Assembly (NCBI GenBank): GCA_001972305.1 | Contig: BDDD01000994.1 | Location: forward strand, 124,001-188,000 | DNA length: 64,000 bases | From: Cephalotus follicularis | Taxonomy: Eukaryota; Streptophyta; Magnoliopsida; Oxalidales; Cephalotaceae | Reading direction: 5' to 3' | Part shown: one piece after another, positions 34,923 through 45,460 of the stretch | Layout: the number at the start of each line of letters is the position of its first letter | Numbering within the stretch: position 1 is the first letter of the stretch | Program-made: the position numbers and the translations under genes | The notes under the pieces: model-generated | What the model was told of the DNA's origin: nothing | What the model saw: the letters and a program-made list of their open reading frames with translations, nothing else | The model's database searches: none

Positions 34923-37688
34923 TGTAACACCCCCGAGCTATGCGAACCCTTATAGGTCATAATACAGAAACTTAACATAACATAACATAATAAAAAGGCT
35001 CAGCTTTATTAAAAACGTGATGGTCTAAAACATAACTGATAACATACTGAAACTAATCAAAGTCTGGAAACTTATCCAAATTCCAAAAGTCATAAACTGA
35101 AATTAACATATTGTTTAGAAAAACAGGACCTACTACGACCATATGATAGCATAAACACAGTGGGATCAACTCCTAGATGATCCTCAGACATAAGGGAGTC
35201 ACTCTTGTCACACATTGCCTCGTTGCTACTGATAACCTGCCGCATGGAAACAAAAACGCGACTGAGCAAACCTCAGTATGAATATAGAATGTAAAAATAG
35301 TAAACGATACTTTAAATCAGTAAGAATTCAAAAGTACTTCAAAGCAGAATTCTTAGGCAATAAAACAGTTTAAATATTCGTTGTAAATGCCCACGGCAAA
35401 ACATATAAACCAATTTCATAGCTTTTAAAACATAAGGCATACCTTTCCAAAACATAGGTTCCATAACTGAGCATCATAACATATCACATATCAGAAACAC
35501 ATATAGCAAGGGATTCGCGACATCCACATTGCCAAATAGAATTGAAGTGTACGGCACTACACAAACAATACCCATATCATAACATATCACATAACATATA
35601 ACTAGGATCAATCCATACGCCTCTATCACAAATCCTATCCAAGGATATCACAGAGAGACGCTGTAAACTAATCATACCGTTACGAAAAGTGACATGTCCC
35701 TGTGCCAAGCCTACGACAAGCCTATGGTACGCCCCATAGGTGGGTACTAAAATGCTCAGTATTTCACCATTTCAAAACATTGATTTTCATCACAATCAAT
35801 TTAGAAACACATAAGAAACAGTTTTCCAAAACATATTCATAAATCGTTATCAAACGATATAGTTTCGCATACTTTCATAATTGGAAAGCGACTCTTTTAT
35901 TTTCACAATAAAGAGGTAATTTCATAACACATCGTAAACATATAATAGCTAAATTAATAAAGCCAGAAAATGTTCATTTCCATCAAACTGACTTTATTTC
36001 TAAACATATCCAAGTACGAAGCATAACCAAGCTCATAAAACCGAAGAAAGCATATTCATAAAACTGGATTTATTTCAAAATAAATCAGTTGTTCAGAAAC
36101 GAGTGTCAAAGAGCAGAATATTCGTACCTTATGCGATTACCGAATTATCTTAAGAATAACTGATAATTCAAATAGCCCCACATAGAACAGTAATCTATAC
36201 AATATAACAACAGTCATATAAGGGTCTAAAAATCATTTTAGGCATTAATCAGAATCATAAATATGTTTAAAACTAATCTAGACTCAACAGAAGAACAAAC
36301 GGATAAAGGAATATGAAAACAGAAATTTACAGGACAATCCAGCCCATTGACATAAGACTCCAGTCGACTGTCCAAAGGGTAGCAGTCGACTATGCAATAG
36401 GCCCAGCCGACAACGCAACTAGAACAACAGGCAGTCGATTGTGACAGGGGTCCAGTTGGCTGCACAACACAAAACAGTCAACTGTATTCATAAGACAACT
36501 GACTACACAAGCGAAACAGTCGATTGGTCATATAGATAGCCGACTATTCTGAGTGACAGAACAGCAAACCATAACAGTTTTGTGCAATCTGGCTGCCAAA
36601 ACTCGGATTAATCAATACTAGAAGTCTACCAACACTTAAAATGACACTGCATGGCATTTAAAACGATAACATAACACTGAATTTAGGTAAGATATGTTGA
36701 CAATGATTAATTTAAGGTGGGAGAAGAACTCAAACCATGCATACCTCTGCCTAATCGATTTTTTTCTGTCCAGTTACCATTGTCATATCTTAAAACCATA
36801 TTACACAATACATATGAGATGTCTACAGGCTTCCTAACACAGTCAGAATAATTGACAGAACATGTAAAGGCAGAAATTAAAACTGAAATTGAACTCTAGT
36901 AGCCTATACATGCAAAAAAGAAAAAAAATGGATTCATGACAAAACTAACAGAACAACCATCATAGGAAGGCAATAAACTAACCTGCAATGATGACACAAA
37001 CTGTAGGAGAACACATAATTGCCAAAGCTTAAACACTGCTGTTGACAGAAATAAAAAAGGGGACAATATACGGGTTCAAGAATTGACAATGGTATAAATA
37101 TCCAAATTTAACAATTTCTAAATTGAACCTTGTACAGACAAACCTGATTGATGAAGTAATAAGACAGAAAGAACACAGCTAAATCACAGCAACAGGTTCG
37201 GCAGCCACCAACAAACAGGAAGAGAATGGCAGAAACAATGGCATCAGCCAACTTAAATAACAACGGAGGAAGCAAAACGAAAAGGATAGGGAAAAAGAAA
37301 CAAAATCTAATCAGATAAGGAAAAAGTGGAGATTTTTAGGGAGAGAAGAAGGAAAGAGGTAGAGATGTGTGGGAGATGGAGTTTGGAGGGAGAGGGATAC
37401 GGGAGAGAGAGGGAGAGAGTTTGAGAGCGAGAAGGAAAAGAAATAATAAGGAAAAGAAAATAAAATAAAAAGATTTTCTTTTAAAAAGGTTTTAAAAGCA
37501 TGATTAATAAAATAAATTTGTAAATATATAATAACCTAAATCTTACAAAAACACATACACATATTACATATTCAAAATTAGGGCTGGTATCAGTCAGCCC
37601 AAAACATAAACCCAACATAAAGTAGACCAACAACTTATCAAAATAGATAAAAAGCCCAAAAATACGTACGGGCTACCAGGGTATTACA
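34923..37688 (-). repeat. E3 5' LTR (2766 bp)
   Basis: TGTAACACCCCCGAG at 34923 to GGTATTACA at 37688. Intact, and the reference for locating D2 in the 3' LTR. Contains the CAGTCGACTG array (36359-36549), donor-like GAG/GTATGC at 36744, and a CCTATGG/CCATAGG hairpin (35721-35740) that S1 shares at 41276-41293. Confidence 0.93.
36359..36549. repeat. CAGTCGACTG palindrome array (E3 5' LTR)
   Basis: Nine or ten units collinear with the 3' LTR array. Several have lost CpG compared with it: GTCGAT, GTCAAC, GTTGGC. The changes are C-to-T or G-to-A, as expected for deamination of methylated CpG. Only two exact GTCGAC remain, against five in the 3' LTR. Confidence 0.85.
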
Positions 37689-38116
37689 CCTTGTATCCTA
37701 TGTGAATTATCTTTTAACACTGTTAAATCTTAAAATCAAGTTTCAAAGTGATTCTTCGAAGAAAATTCAATAAAATGAGTTTTATACAAATGGTTTTTAA
37801 GAATGGTTAGGATGGCTCCTTTGGGACATCTGGACGCCGATATCCTGATTGGACTTCCTCTCCATTGTTTTATAAACTTTGATAGGGACCAACAACTTTT
37901 ACTGAATATTGTTATGGAAAACTATTACTGAAAACTGTTTTGACGGATGTGGATATTACTTGATCCTTTAGGTCCCTATCATTTCTACTGTAATACTATT
38001 ATGGGTACGGGTCTTGTATGATTACTGTTATAAATTACTATGGTTTGGGACTGTACGGGATAACCCATTAATAATCTTCATTTCTGTCATGAAGCATTAT
38101 GGGTGTTTGGCTACAC

Positions 38117-38281
38117 ACTATTAATCCTTCCCTCTGAATGACCTACGAGAGTCATCGTATTAGGTGTGGATACTATTAATCCTCCCCTCTGAGTAACCTA
38201 CGAGAGTCACTGTATTGGGTACAGATACTGTTGGTCCTTCCCTGTGAATGGCCTATGGGAGTCATCGTGTTGGGGATGGAT
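38117..38281 (+). repeat. 55-bp hairpin repeat in E2 5' LTR
   Basis: Three exact-length 55-base units, each with CTACGAGA-type loops between complementary arms: ATGAC/GTCAT in unit 1, GTAAC/GTCAC in unit 2 (GTGAC/GTCAC in the other LTR), ATGGC/GTCAT in unit 3 (G-T wobble). The 3' LTR array is at 56665-56829. Confidence 0.85.
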
Positions 38282-38890
38282 ACTATTACTGAGAGTTCTA
38301 CTATATCTTTTACTGTTGCTGGCTGGCACCTTCGGGTCTAGCGCCACAGTTACTGGCTGGTACCTTCGAGTGTAGCACTACTGTATTGTTTTGTGGCCAG
38401 TGTTATCCTATGCTCCACACGGATATGACACGGAGGGTGTATAGGTGGTGGGGGTACTATCTCGAGCCGGAGAGGCAGAGAAGTACTTGACCTTACTGAC
38501 TGCTTGTTCCCATGTACTGCTATTGACTTTTTATTGAGTGTCTGGAGGCCTATGGCCTTGATATGATTAGGACTAGCCAGGTATACCCCGCTTAGGGACG
38601 GTTCGTATATCGAAGTTGTCCGTAACTGTCATTCATGCATTTAATATGCCATGAATACTGGAACAATGTTACATGATATATTGTACACTGTTATACTATA
38701 CATAATTACACATTTATACTGTACACTGTTTCACAGTTATACTGTACACTGTCGCACTGTTATACTGATGCATTCATTGCATACTCTTATACTAATGCAT
38801 ACATTGCATATTGTTATACTGATGCATTCATTGTATAATGTTATACTGTTGCATACATCGGATATAGTATACCTACCCGACTATAAGTCG

Positions 38891-38922
38891 CTGAACCATT
38901 TCATTATAATGGAATGGGTCAG
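38891..38922 (+). other. Long hairpin in E2 5' LTR
   Basis: CTGAACCATTTCATT pairs with AATGGAATGGGTCAG with one mismatch (A opposite G) and one wobble. In the 3' LTR (57424-57455) the mismatch is absent. Homologous to the E1 hairpin at 11918. Confidence 0.75.
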
Positions 38923-39594
38923 GCATAGGTGATGGATTGCAGTGAGGTAGGCTCAGACGGACGAGTTTTCTATAGCAGATTTTGTTAGCGATATTATATA
39001 TGGTCTTGCTTATGGTCATGTACACGGAGTATGCTTATATGAATTGTATAAAATGGGGCCTTATGTTTATAAATTGAAAGATAGGGATTGATAAGACTTG
39101 TTATGTTTAAGCGGCAATCTAAATATGAATATAGATATATGTTTTATTCCGTTATCAACCTGCCGATATGTGGCAGTGCTTAAGATATGTGTGTTGATGT
39201 ATTAGATATGGACATGCCCATCATGTTGAGGAGTTGAATAATTATTCCCCGTAAGTGTATGACATAATTCTGATTTAAGTTGTGGTTTTCTGAGGGCTGA
39301 GTCCATTTATAAACTGTTGTTTCCTCCTTCGGGAGTGTGGTCATATAAATTGTGTTTTCTTTTACAGGGGGTATAGGTCCGATAAACGGATACTAGATGC
39401 CTGATTTTTGGGAAATTATAAGAGTTAGAATATATACATGGATGATTATTCCATTTGTATAACTTTGATTTAAAGTTTTAAATTTATATCACTTTTTGGA
39501 GTATGATAATATATGATATGAATGGATTGAACGGACTATATATCACGCGTCGAGTCATGGGGGTTTACTTTCACGGTTCAGGGCGTGACAGATT

Positions 39595-39606
39595 TTGTAT
39601 CAAAGA
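39595..39606 (+). other. Degraded primer-binding site of E2
   Basis: TTGTATCAAAGA matches TGGTATCAGAGC at nine of twelve positions, four bases after the LTR end. The position is right, the sequence is decayed. Confidence 0.65.
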
Positions 39607-39869
39607 CGTAAACTATGTTGGATATGCCAGAATAGGATCCTTGATTGTTGGAAATTGAAAGCGATTGATTGAAATAAAGTGCTATTTGGAGATATTTGGA
39701 GTTGCAGAATAATAATAAGTGTTATGTTGAGTTCTTAGAGGTTAAGTGATATGAATAAGTTTGCTCTTAACGGAATTGAATGATATTGATGAATTGTGGT
39801 TCTGTAATTGTCTTGGATTGTGATTATGGAAATTGATTGCTGATTCTTTTGTCTCATATACAAGTAGAT

Positions 39870-40471
39870 ATGGAACGTAAAAGGAAGGGAGCTACCAAGA
39901 GTAGGCAAATTGACCTAATGTCATGGTTTTATAGTATGGGTTGATGGTACATTGGGTAACTACTTATATATGCTGGTATGGGACAGTATATATATTTAGT
40001 TAACCCCTCGATCGAATGGATGGTTACATAGTCACCGACCGTCATGACACCAAAAGCGTCACTGATTGAGATGAACCATAAGGATCATCGACTGAGATGG
40101 CACTACATGAGTCACCCAAATGTGATTGAACCAGGGAACGATGTCTCCTATGAGACTAAGGCTTTATGAATGGTTAACAGAATAGTGAAATGGATTGGTA
40201 CTGAGGTGGTATGCGGTTAACTACTTATATATACCGGTATGGGACAGTATATATATTTAGTGAAACCCTGGACCGAATGGGACAGTTATCGAATGGATAG
40301 TAATCGAGCGGATTATATCGAATGGGTGATCATCGCATGGGTGTTACTGATGGTACAGTTATGGAATATCACGGTTAAGGAACGGTACAGTTATGGAATG
40401 GTGTGGTGGATATGGGATGGATTGGTTAGCGGCACATTATGCCCATCTGAATCGTTTTGAGAAGGTCGTGA
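39870..40471 (+). pseudogene. E2 gag start joined to a repeat tract and protease end
   Basis: The ATG at 39870 opens MERKRKGATKSRQIDLMSWF, similar in position and charge to E1 gag, then stops at 39942. What follows (about 39945-40400) is not gag: it is a repeat tract with two copies of an AT-rich block and fragments like the E1 LTR unit CTGAGATGA. At about 40414 protease C-terminal sequence starts (GMDWLAAHYAHLNRFEKVV) and is cut by S1 at 40471; it continues TFYMPGQSQF at 42958. Gag and protease are thus largely missing from this first copy. An acceptor-like pyrimidine tract with AG precedes the ATG. Confidence 0.75.
39957..40261. repeat. 261-bp direct repeat in E2 leader
   Basis: The block TAACTACTTATATAT, then GGTATGGGACAGTATATATA, occurs at 39957 and 40218. 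The sequence between has units like those in E1 LTR zone 2. Origin unclear; possibly LTR-derived material captured into E2. Confidence 0.7.
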
Positions 40472-41781
40472 TGTAACACCTCCGAATGATTGGGAGTGCT
40501 TACATGACAAAATCCGAAACTTATCAAAACATAATCTTAGCTTTATTCAAATAATGTGGTGGTCCGAACTAGAAACAGAATAACATAATCCAAATATCAA
40601 AACATAAGTTCCAAAATAAAAAAAAATTACTGTTTTGAAAACACTGGTCTACACATGACCACCAGACAACTGAAACACTATAGGATCAAACTCCTAGATG
40701 ATCCTCCAACATAGAGTGACATCTCTCATCACACATTCCCATGATGCTCCTGATAACCTACCGCATGGAAACAAAAAACGGGGCTGAGCAAACCTCAGTA
40801 CGGATATAGAACAATAAAACAATAAACAGTACTTTAAAAGATAGAAAAGTATCTGAACTTTAAAATCATAATTTCCTGCAAAACATGATAAAAGTATTCT
40901 TTCATAAGTAGAACAGAATATTCATATAAAACAATTATAAAATCTCATAATTTTCGAATGTCATAATTTTTCCAAATTTCATAATTCCCCAAATTTCTGA
41001 ATGTCATAATTCCATAATTTTATAATTCCATACAGAGAATCCGAATATATATATATAAATGCAAGGGGTTCACATTGCCCATATACTCCGACGGAACGAC
41101 GTGTACGACACTACACAATCAATTCCAAATCTGAATCTGATAATAATTTTCTAGGGCCAACCCATACGCCTCTATCCGAATATCACACTTAGGTGATCAA
41201 AAATAACAATGAGAGACGTCGTAGACTGATCACACCACCACGGATGGTGTCATATCTGCCGTGCCAAAGAACACGCCTATGGGACCCCATAGGTAGGTAT
41301 ATATCTCTGTATGTCATTATTCGAAAATATTGTTTTACTCTAAAACAATTCAAAACATAAACCGTTTTTTTGAACATTTTCCGAACATATCCGAAATCAT
41401 TATCATATTCGTAAAAATATCAACATACTTTTGTAATTGAAAGTCATGCTCTTTTAATTAACTGTAATAAAATCTGAATTTATTTAAATAAATTCGAAAG
41501 AGACATCCAAGAACATAATAAATCCATACTGAAAACAGAATTGAATTCATTTCAATAAAACCGAAGAAAATCCGTACAATATTGTTTTTACTCTAATAAA
41601 ACCAATAAGAGTATCAAAGAACAAATTATCCGTACCTTAGTTGTCCAAATCTAATTAAACCAAAAACGAATCAGAAGCACACTTGGAAAACCCTATCCTC
41701 CACCACAGATGTTATCGAAACCTAGACAGATCAATCCAACCATAACATCACATAACAGGCGCCAAAAACAAACTTTAGAGG

Positions 41782-42090
41782 AAAGCGTCGACGTTGGTGT
41801 CTAAAGCGTCGAAGCTTAAAATGATAGCGTCGATGCTTCATACATAGCGTTAGCGCTTAAAGTTTAACGTTAACCCAAAGCGTAGGACAAAGCGTCGACA
41901 AAAGGCAAGACAAAACACGATAAAAGTGTCGGCACTTAAACTAAAGCGTCGACAGTTAAGACTTAAGCGTTGACATGAATGAAAAACAATCGATGCTTAA
42001 GACATGCAAGACGATTAAAATGCACGACTATTAAAAGAGTTTATTTCTATGCATAAGCGTCGACGGTTAACACGAAAGAGTCGACGCTTT
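41782..42090. repeat. GTCGACGCTT palindrome array 1 (S1)
   Basis: About thirteen units (AAGCGTCGACG, GCGTCGAAGCTTAA, GCGTCGATGCTT, GCGTTAGCGCTTAA, GTGTCGGCACTTAA and others). GTGTCGGCAC keeps pairing ends GTG/CAC where other copies have GCG/CGC. Confidence 0.8.
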
Positions 42091-42692
42091 GGGTTAAAAC
42101 ATGAAAACTCGTTGATGTATCAGTTGAAACCATGAACCAAATCCAATTTTTCTTAAACACGAATCATAAAACAGTAGTATATACATGTTCTAATCATAAC
42201 TTCTACGTTTGATAATACCAGTGTAACAATTTAAAAGCATAAACATATAGATTTGCAGGTTTAAATATAGCACCGGAAACTTTCAAAACATGGTTTATCA
42301 ACTACATGATTTAGAGAAATTTAATATACATTAAATAGTAAAGTTTTTGAACAATCTAAAAGCTTTCTAATCAATAACAACAGCCATATATGATAATAAC
42401 GAACTCAGTAGCATAACATACCTTCAAAATGGTGTGCAAAAATGGTGAAAATGGTGTAAGAGTAATGGCTATTCTGGTTTTGTAAAAATGTGCAGGTAGT
42501 GTTGAAACAATGCAGTGATATCGTTTTAAAAGGGATGAAAAACGTGTAATTCTAATAATAAAACTAGTGGATTAAAACTTACCATTTAGACAGAGGAGGC
42601 AGCAAACAAACAAGGAAAATCGGATAACCAGATAAAGAAAGAATCTTTCCTTCCTTACAAAGCCACCGTCTGTGAACAGAATGGAAAAACGA

Positions 42693-42821
42693 CTTAAGCG
42701 TCGCCTATCACGACAAAGAGTCGGCGCTTAACCTTTAAAGCGTTGATGGTTAACTCAAGGCGTCAGCACTTTACATATGTGCCAAAGCATCGATGCTTAC
42801 TACAAAGGGTCAACGCTTAAC
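42693..42821. repeat. GTCGACGCTT palindrome array 2 (S1)
   Basis: About six units, including AAGCATCGATGCTT, which is again a perfect palindrome after two matched changes. On the minus strand this array precedes the donor-like site; array 1 follows it, the same two-array layout as in LTR B. Confidence 0.8.
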
Positions 42822-42952
42822 GCCCGCAATGCAAAATGAAATAAAAGAGTTTTCCAAACAAAATCGAATGGTCCAATGGTATAAAACATATAGTATCCGA
42901 CAAAGCGCAACATACAACATTAAACATATAGGCAACAGAACCGGATATTACA

Positions 42953-43545
42953 CGTGACCTTCTATATGCCAGGACAGTCTCAATTTCAGTTTATTGGGAC
43001 CTTAGATCATCAGCAAGTACGGATGATATTAGCTCTTCATACTGAAAAACTTTTGAAGCAAGGTTTTAGTGGATACTTGGCATATGTAACTGATGGCAAG
43101 AAATGGATTCCGAAGCTAGAGGATGTTCTAGTTGTTTGTGAATACTCGTATATGTTTCCGGATGAGTTGACATCCTCACCTCCAGAGAAGGATACGGGGC
43201 TTGTGATTGATTTGCTTCCAGGGATGGCACCTATCAAGAGCTCCTTATCATATGTCCCCTCCTGAATTGAAGGAATTGAAATTACAATTGTAGGAGTTGC
43301 TCAATGAAGGTTTCATCAGACCGAGTGTTTCCCCATAAGGAACACCTATCTTGTTTGAGAAGAAAACGGATGAATCCCTTCGAATGTGCATTGATTATTG
43401 GCAATTCAACAGAGTACTATTAAGAACAAGTACCTGTTATCGCACATTGATGAATTGTTTAATAAGTTGGAAGGTGCTTCAGTGTTTTCCAAGTTGGGCT
43501 TGAGATCAAGACATCATCAGCTAAGGGTTAGAGCTGAAGATATCC
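42953..43545 (+). pseudogene. E2 protease end and RT N-terminus (first copy)
   Basis: From TFYMPGQSQF through LEDVLVVCEYSYMFPDELTS and IDLLPGMAPIKSSLSY to the RT start GFIRPSVSP-stop-GTPILFEKK and [12 protein letters not shown], ending about [20 protein letters not shown]. It then joins, at about 43545, sequence homologous to gag just before the zinc knuckles of E1. RT therefore precedes gag, which no intact element does. Several stops and frameshifts. Confidence 0.85.
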
Positions 43546-44319
43546 CAGGATAGCTTAGAGGTTCGCAGCAAAGGAGAAGAGGGCATGGCTCTCGACTGAG
43601 GCACCAGTGGAGGATGGCAGCTTTGGGAGATCACTATAGACTTGCCAGTGTCGGTAGTCAGATTTCCTTTGACCCGTGCGTGTATTGTGAACGCACAAAT
43701 CATGCATCTGATGACTATTGACGGAAGGCTGGCAAGTGTATGGTTTGTAGTGTAACGCCCCAAATCTGAGTTCACTTTATGCTCAAAGTGATCTATGAAG
43801 ATTCGGTGCGTTACGTGGGGTGAAGCCTTTGATTCTTTAACAATTTTACTAAGTTCTAAAATTCATGCAATATCTCATAATCTCATTCCTTATTTGCAAC
43901 TTTTAAAATATCATACTATCATTGAAACATCATGAGTCCTAACGATCACGACCAACATTATCATGATACATTCCACAACGAAAAATAATAAATTATTCCA
44001 TCAAAAGCAGTTTATATACAATATTATAATTTTCTTTCCAAAACTTCTTTTGTGACTTTCCTTTAAAGCTCCAAAATCCTTCATTCATCATTCCCTGGAA
44101 ACTTTTATTTGAAAACAAAACATTAAAAGGAATGAGCTTAAATAGTCTAGTAAGGGTTTCAAAATAAACATTTCAGCACATTCATTCTTTGCTGTTCATA
44201 TCTCATGAAACAGAACATTTCATTTCATTTTCTGATCATATCTCATGAATCAGAACATTTCATACATAACTGAGGGGTTGTATAAATTTAAATGACCCAA
44301 CTGAAACCTTTTCCTTCAT

Positions 44320-44432
44320 CGGGGCATTGTGCACTCCCCGATTACTATCCTTACATCACATGCACGTCCGTGAGCCCTCACGCTCATTTAATCCTCCTCG
44401 GATTAATCCCCTTGGATCGTAACCCAAGAGTT
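44320..44432 (-). other. Conserved hairpin run in S2
   Basis: Read on the minus strand: CTTGGGT/ATCCAAG (one G-T wobble), TTAATCC/GGATTAA, TGAGC/GCTCA and CGGGG/CCCCG, in the same order as in LTR A. TTAATCC/GGATTAA here against TTAATCT/AGATTAA in A is a compensatory change. Confidence 0.7.
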
Positions 44433-44947
44433 GTTCATCTCAGTTTATTATCTTTTCATAAAACCATTTCTTAATGCTTTGAGTGATTAGCTCAAGGTAT
44501 TTGTAAAAATAAATAAGTACAACATTTGTAAAACTGAAATAACGATAAAATTATAGCAAACATTTCAGCAATTTTAGGATGATAAAATCATAACTTCATT
44601 GGAAATAATAGCTGAACATGAGAAATAATTTTAAACATAAAATTTCATCAAGAATTTGGCAGAAATTTGAATTACGTAAAACATAACAATTTGCTGTATA
44701 ATTTCTAGAGATAAAGTATTTTGGCATAAAAGTATAGAATAAAATACTCTGAGAAAGTGAGTAAAATTTTCCTTACATTGCTTTAAATCTCTTTCTCTCA
44801 TTTTCTACTATGAGGTGATTTCTACACCAAAATTTTAGCAAAATTCTCCTTCTTTTCTCTTCCCCTCTATTCTCTTTTTTCTTTTCTCTCCTTCTTTCTC
44901 TCTTTCTCTCTCGGTAAAATTTTACAGAAGACGTTTTACTTACCCAC

Positions 44948-44957
44948 GTATTTATAG
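44948..44957 (-). promoter_or_regulatory. TATA box of S2
   Basis: CTATAAATAC on the minus strand, identical to the box in LTR G and followed by a CT-rich leader. Confidence 0.6.
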
Positions 44958-45181
44958 GGGAGTTAATCTGCAGACTTCTTTCCCTCGCGCGTCAGCTGGT
45001 TACGTCGTCAACGTTATGCCGACCACGTTGTAAAATTTCCTTCCTCCAGTTAAACGACAAATGTCCCTTGTTTATGTTAAATTAATATCAGGTGGCTAAA
45101 TATTCCAATTCCTTAACTCGTCTGTCAACACGCGTCCATAATTAGTATAATTAATTCACTAAACGACAAAAAAAAAATGCG

Positions 45182-45460
45182 ATAAGCGTCGGCGCTTTCA
45201 AATTTTCACTACGCTGAGAGTCGACACTTTAAAAGCGTTGCCACTTTACTACTAAGCGTCACCGGTTAAGCATTTTTTACAAATGAAATAACACTTGAAA
45301 GCATCACCGCTTTCTCCATTACGCTAAAACATATCGTCGACGCTTTAAGCTTACTAAGCGTTGTTGGTTTAAACGCATAAGCGTCACCGCTTTCTCCAAT
45401 ACACTAAAACAAACCATTGACGCTTTTGTGTGTTTTAGGTACGAAATTAGTCGACGCTTT
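45182..45460. repeat. GTCGACGCTTT palindrome array (S2)
   Basis: About eleven units: GCGTCGGCGCTTT, AGTCGACACTTT, GCGTTGCCACTTT, GCGTCACCGGTTAA, ATCGTCGACGCTTTAA, AGTCGACGCTTT and others, spaced about 20-30 bases. Confidence 0.8.

Larger units (their letters stand above)
19060..37688 (-). mobile_element. E3: chromovirus inserted in E2 5' LTR
   Basis: Exact TSD CCTTG (19055-19059 and 37689-37693). On the minus strand: 5' LTR 37688-34923, PBS, fused gag-protease, pol with chromodomain, PPT, 3' LTR 25852-19060. Two solo-LTR insertions lie within it: D2 in the 3' LTR and A (with B) in RT. Without inserts the element is about 9.2 kb with 2.76-kb LTRs. The LTRs look about 97 percent alike over the parts I compared, making E3 the youngest of the two-LTR chromoviruses here. 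The middle of gag and the start of protease are deleted. Confidence 0.93.
37689..39590 (+). repeat. E2 5' LTR, second part
   Basis: Resumes after E3 with the TSD CCTTG and then TATCC, matching 56206 onward in the 3' LTR. Ends GGGCGTGACA at 39590. Contains a three-unit 55-bp hairpin repeat (38117-38281), a run of TATACTG-type short repeats (about 38660-38870) and a long hairpin (38891-38922). The 93-codon ORF across the TATACTG repeats is repeat-derived. Confidence 0.9.
40472..42952 (-). mobile_element. S1: solo LTR (2481 bp) in E2 protease
   Basis: TGTAACACCTCC to GGATATTACA with exact TSD CGTGA (40467-40471 and 42953-42957). Removal restores the protease sequence FEKVV-TFYMPGQ. Distantly homologous to the E3 LTR: shared blocks include CCGCATGGAAACAAAAA and GAGCAAACCTCAGTA. 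It carries GTCGACGCTT arrays where E3 carries CAGTCGACTG. Minus orientation, with a donor-like ATG/GTAAGT near 42582. No coding content. Confidence 0.92.

Noticed and set aside
38651..38932. 93-codon ORF in E2 5' LTR
   Set aside because: It is the translation of TATACTGTACAC-like short repeats; the equivalent region of the 3' LTR (57195-57420) is not open in the same way.
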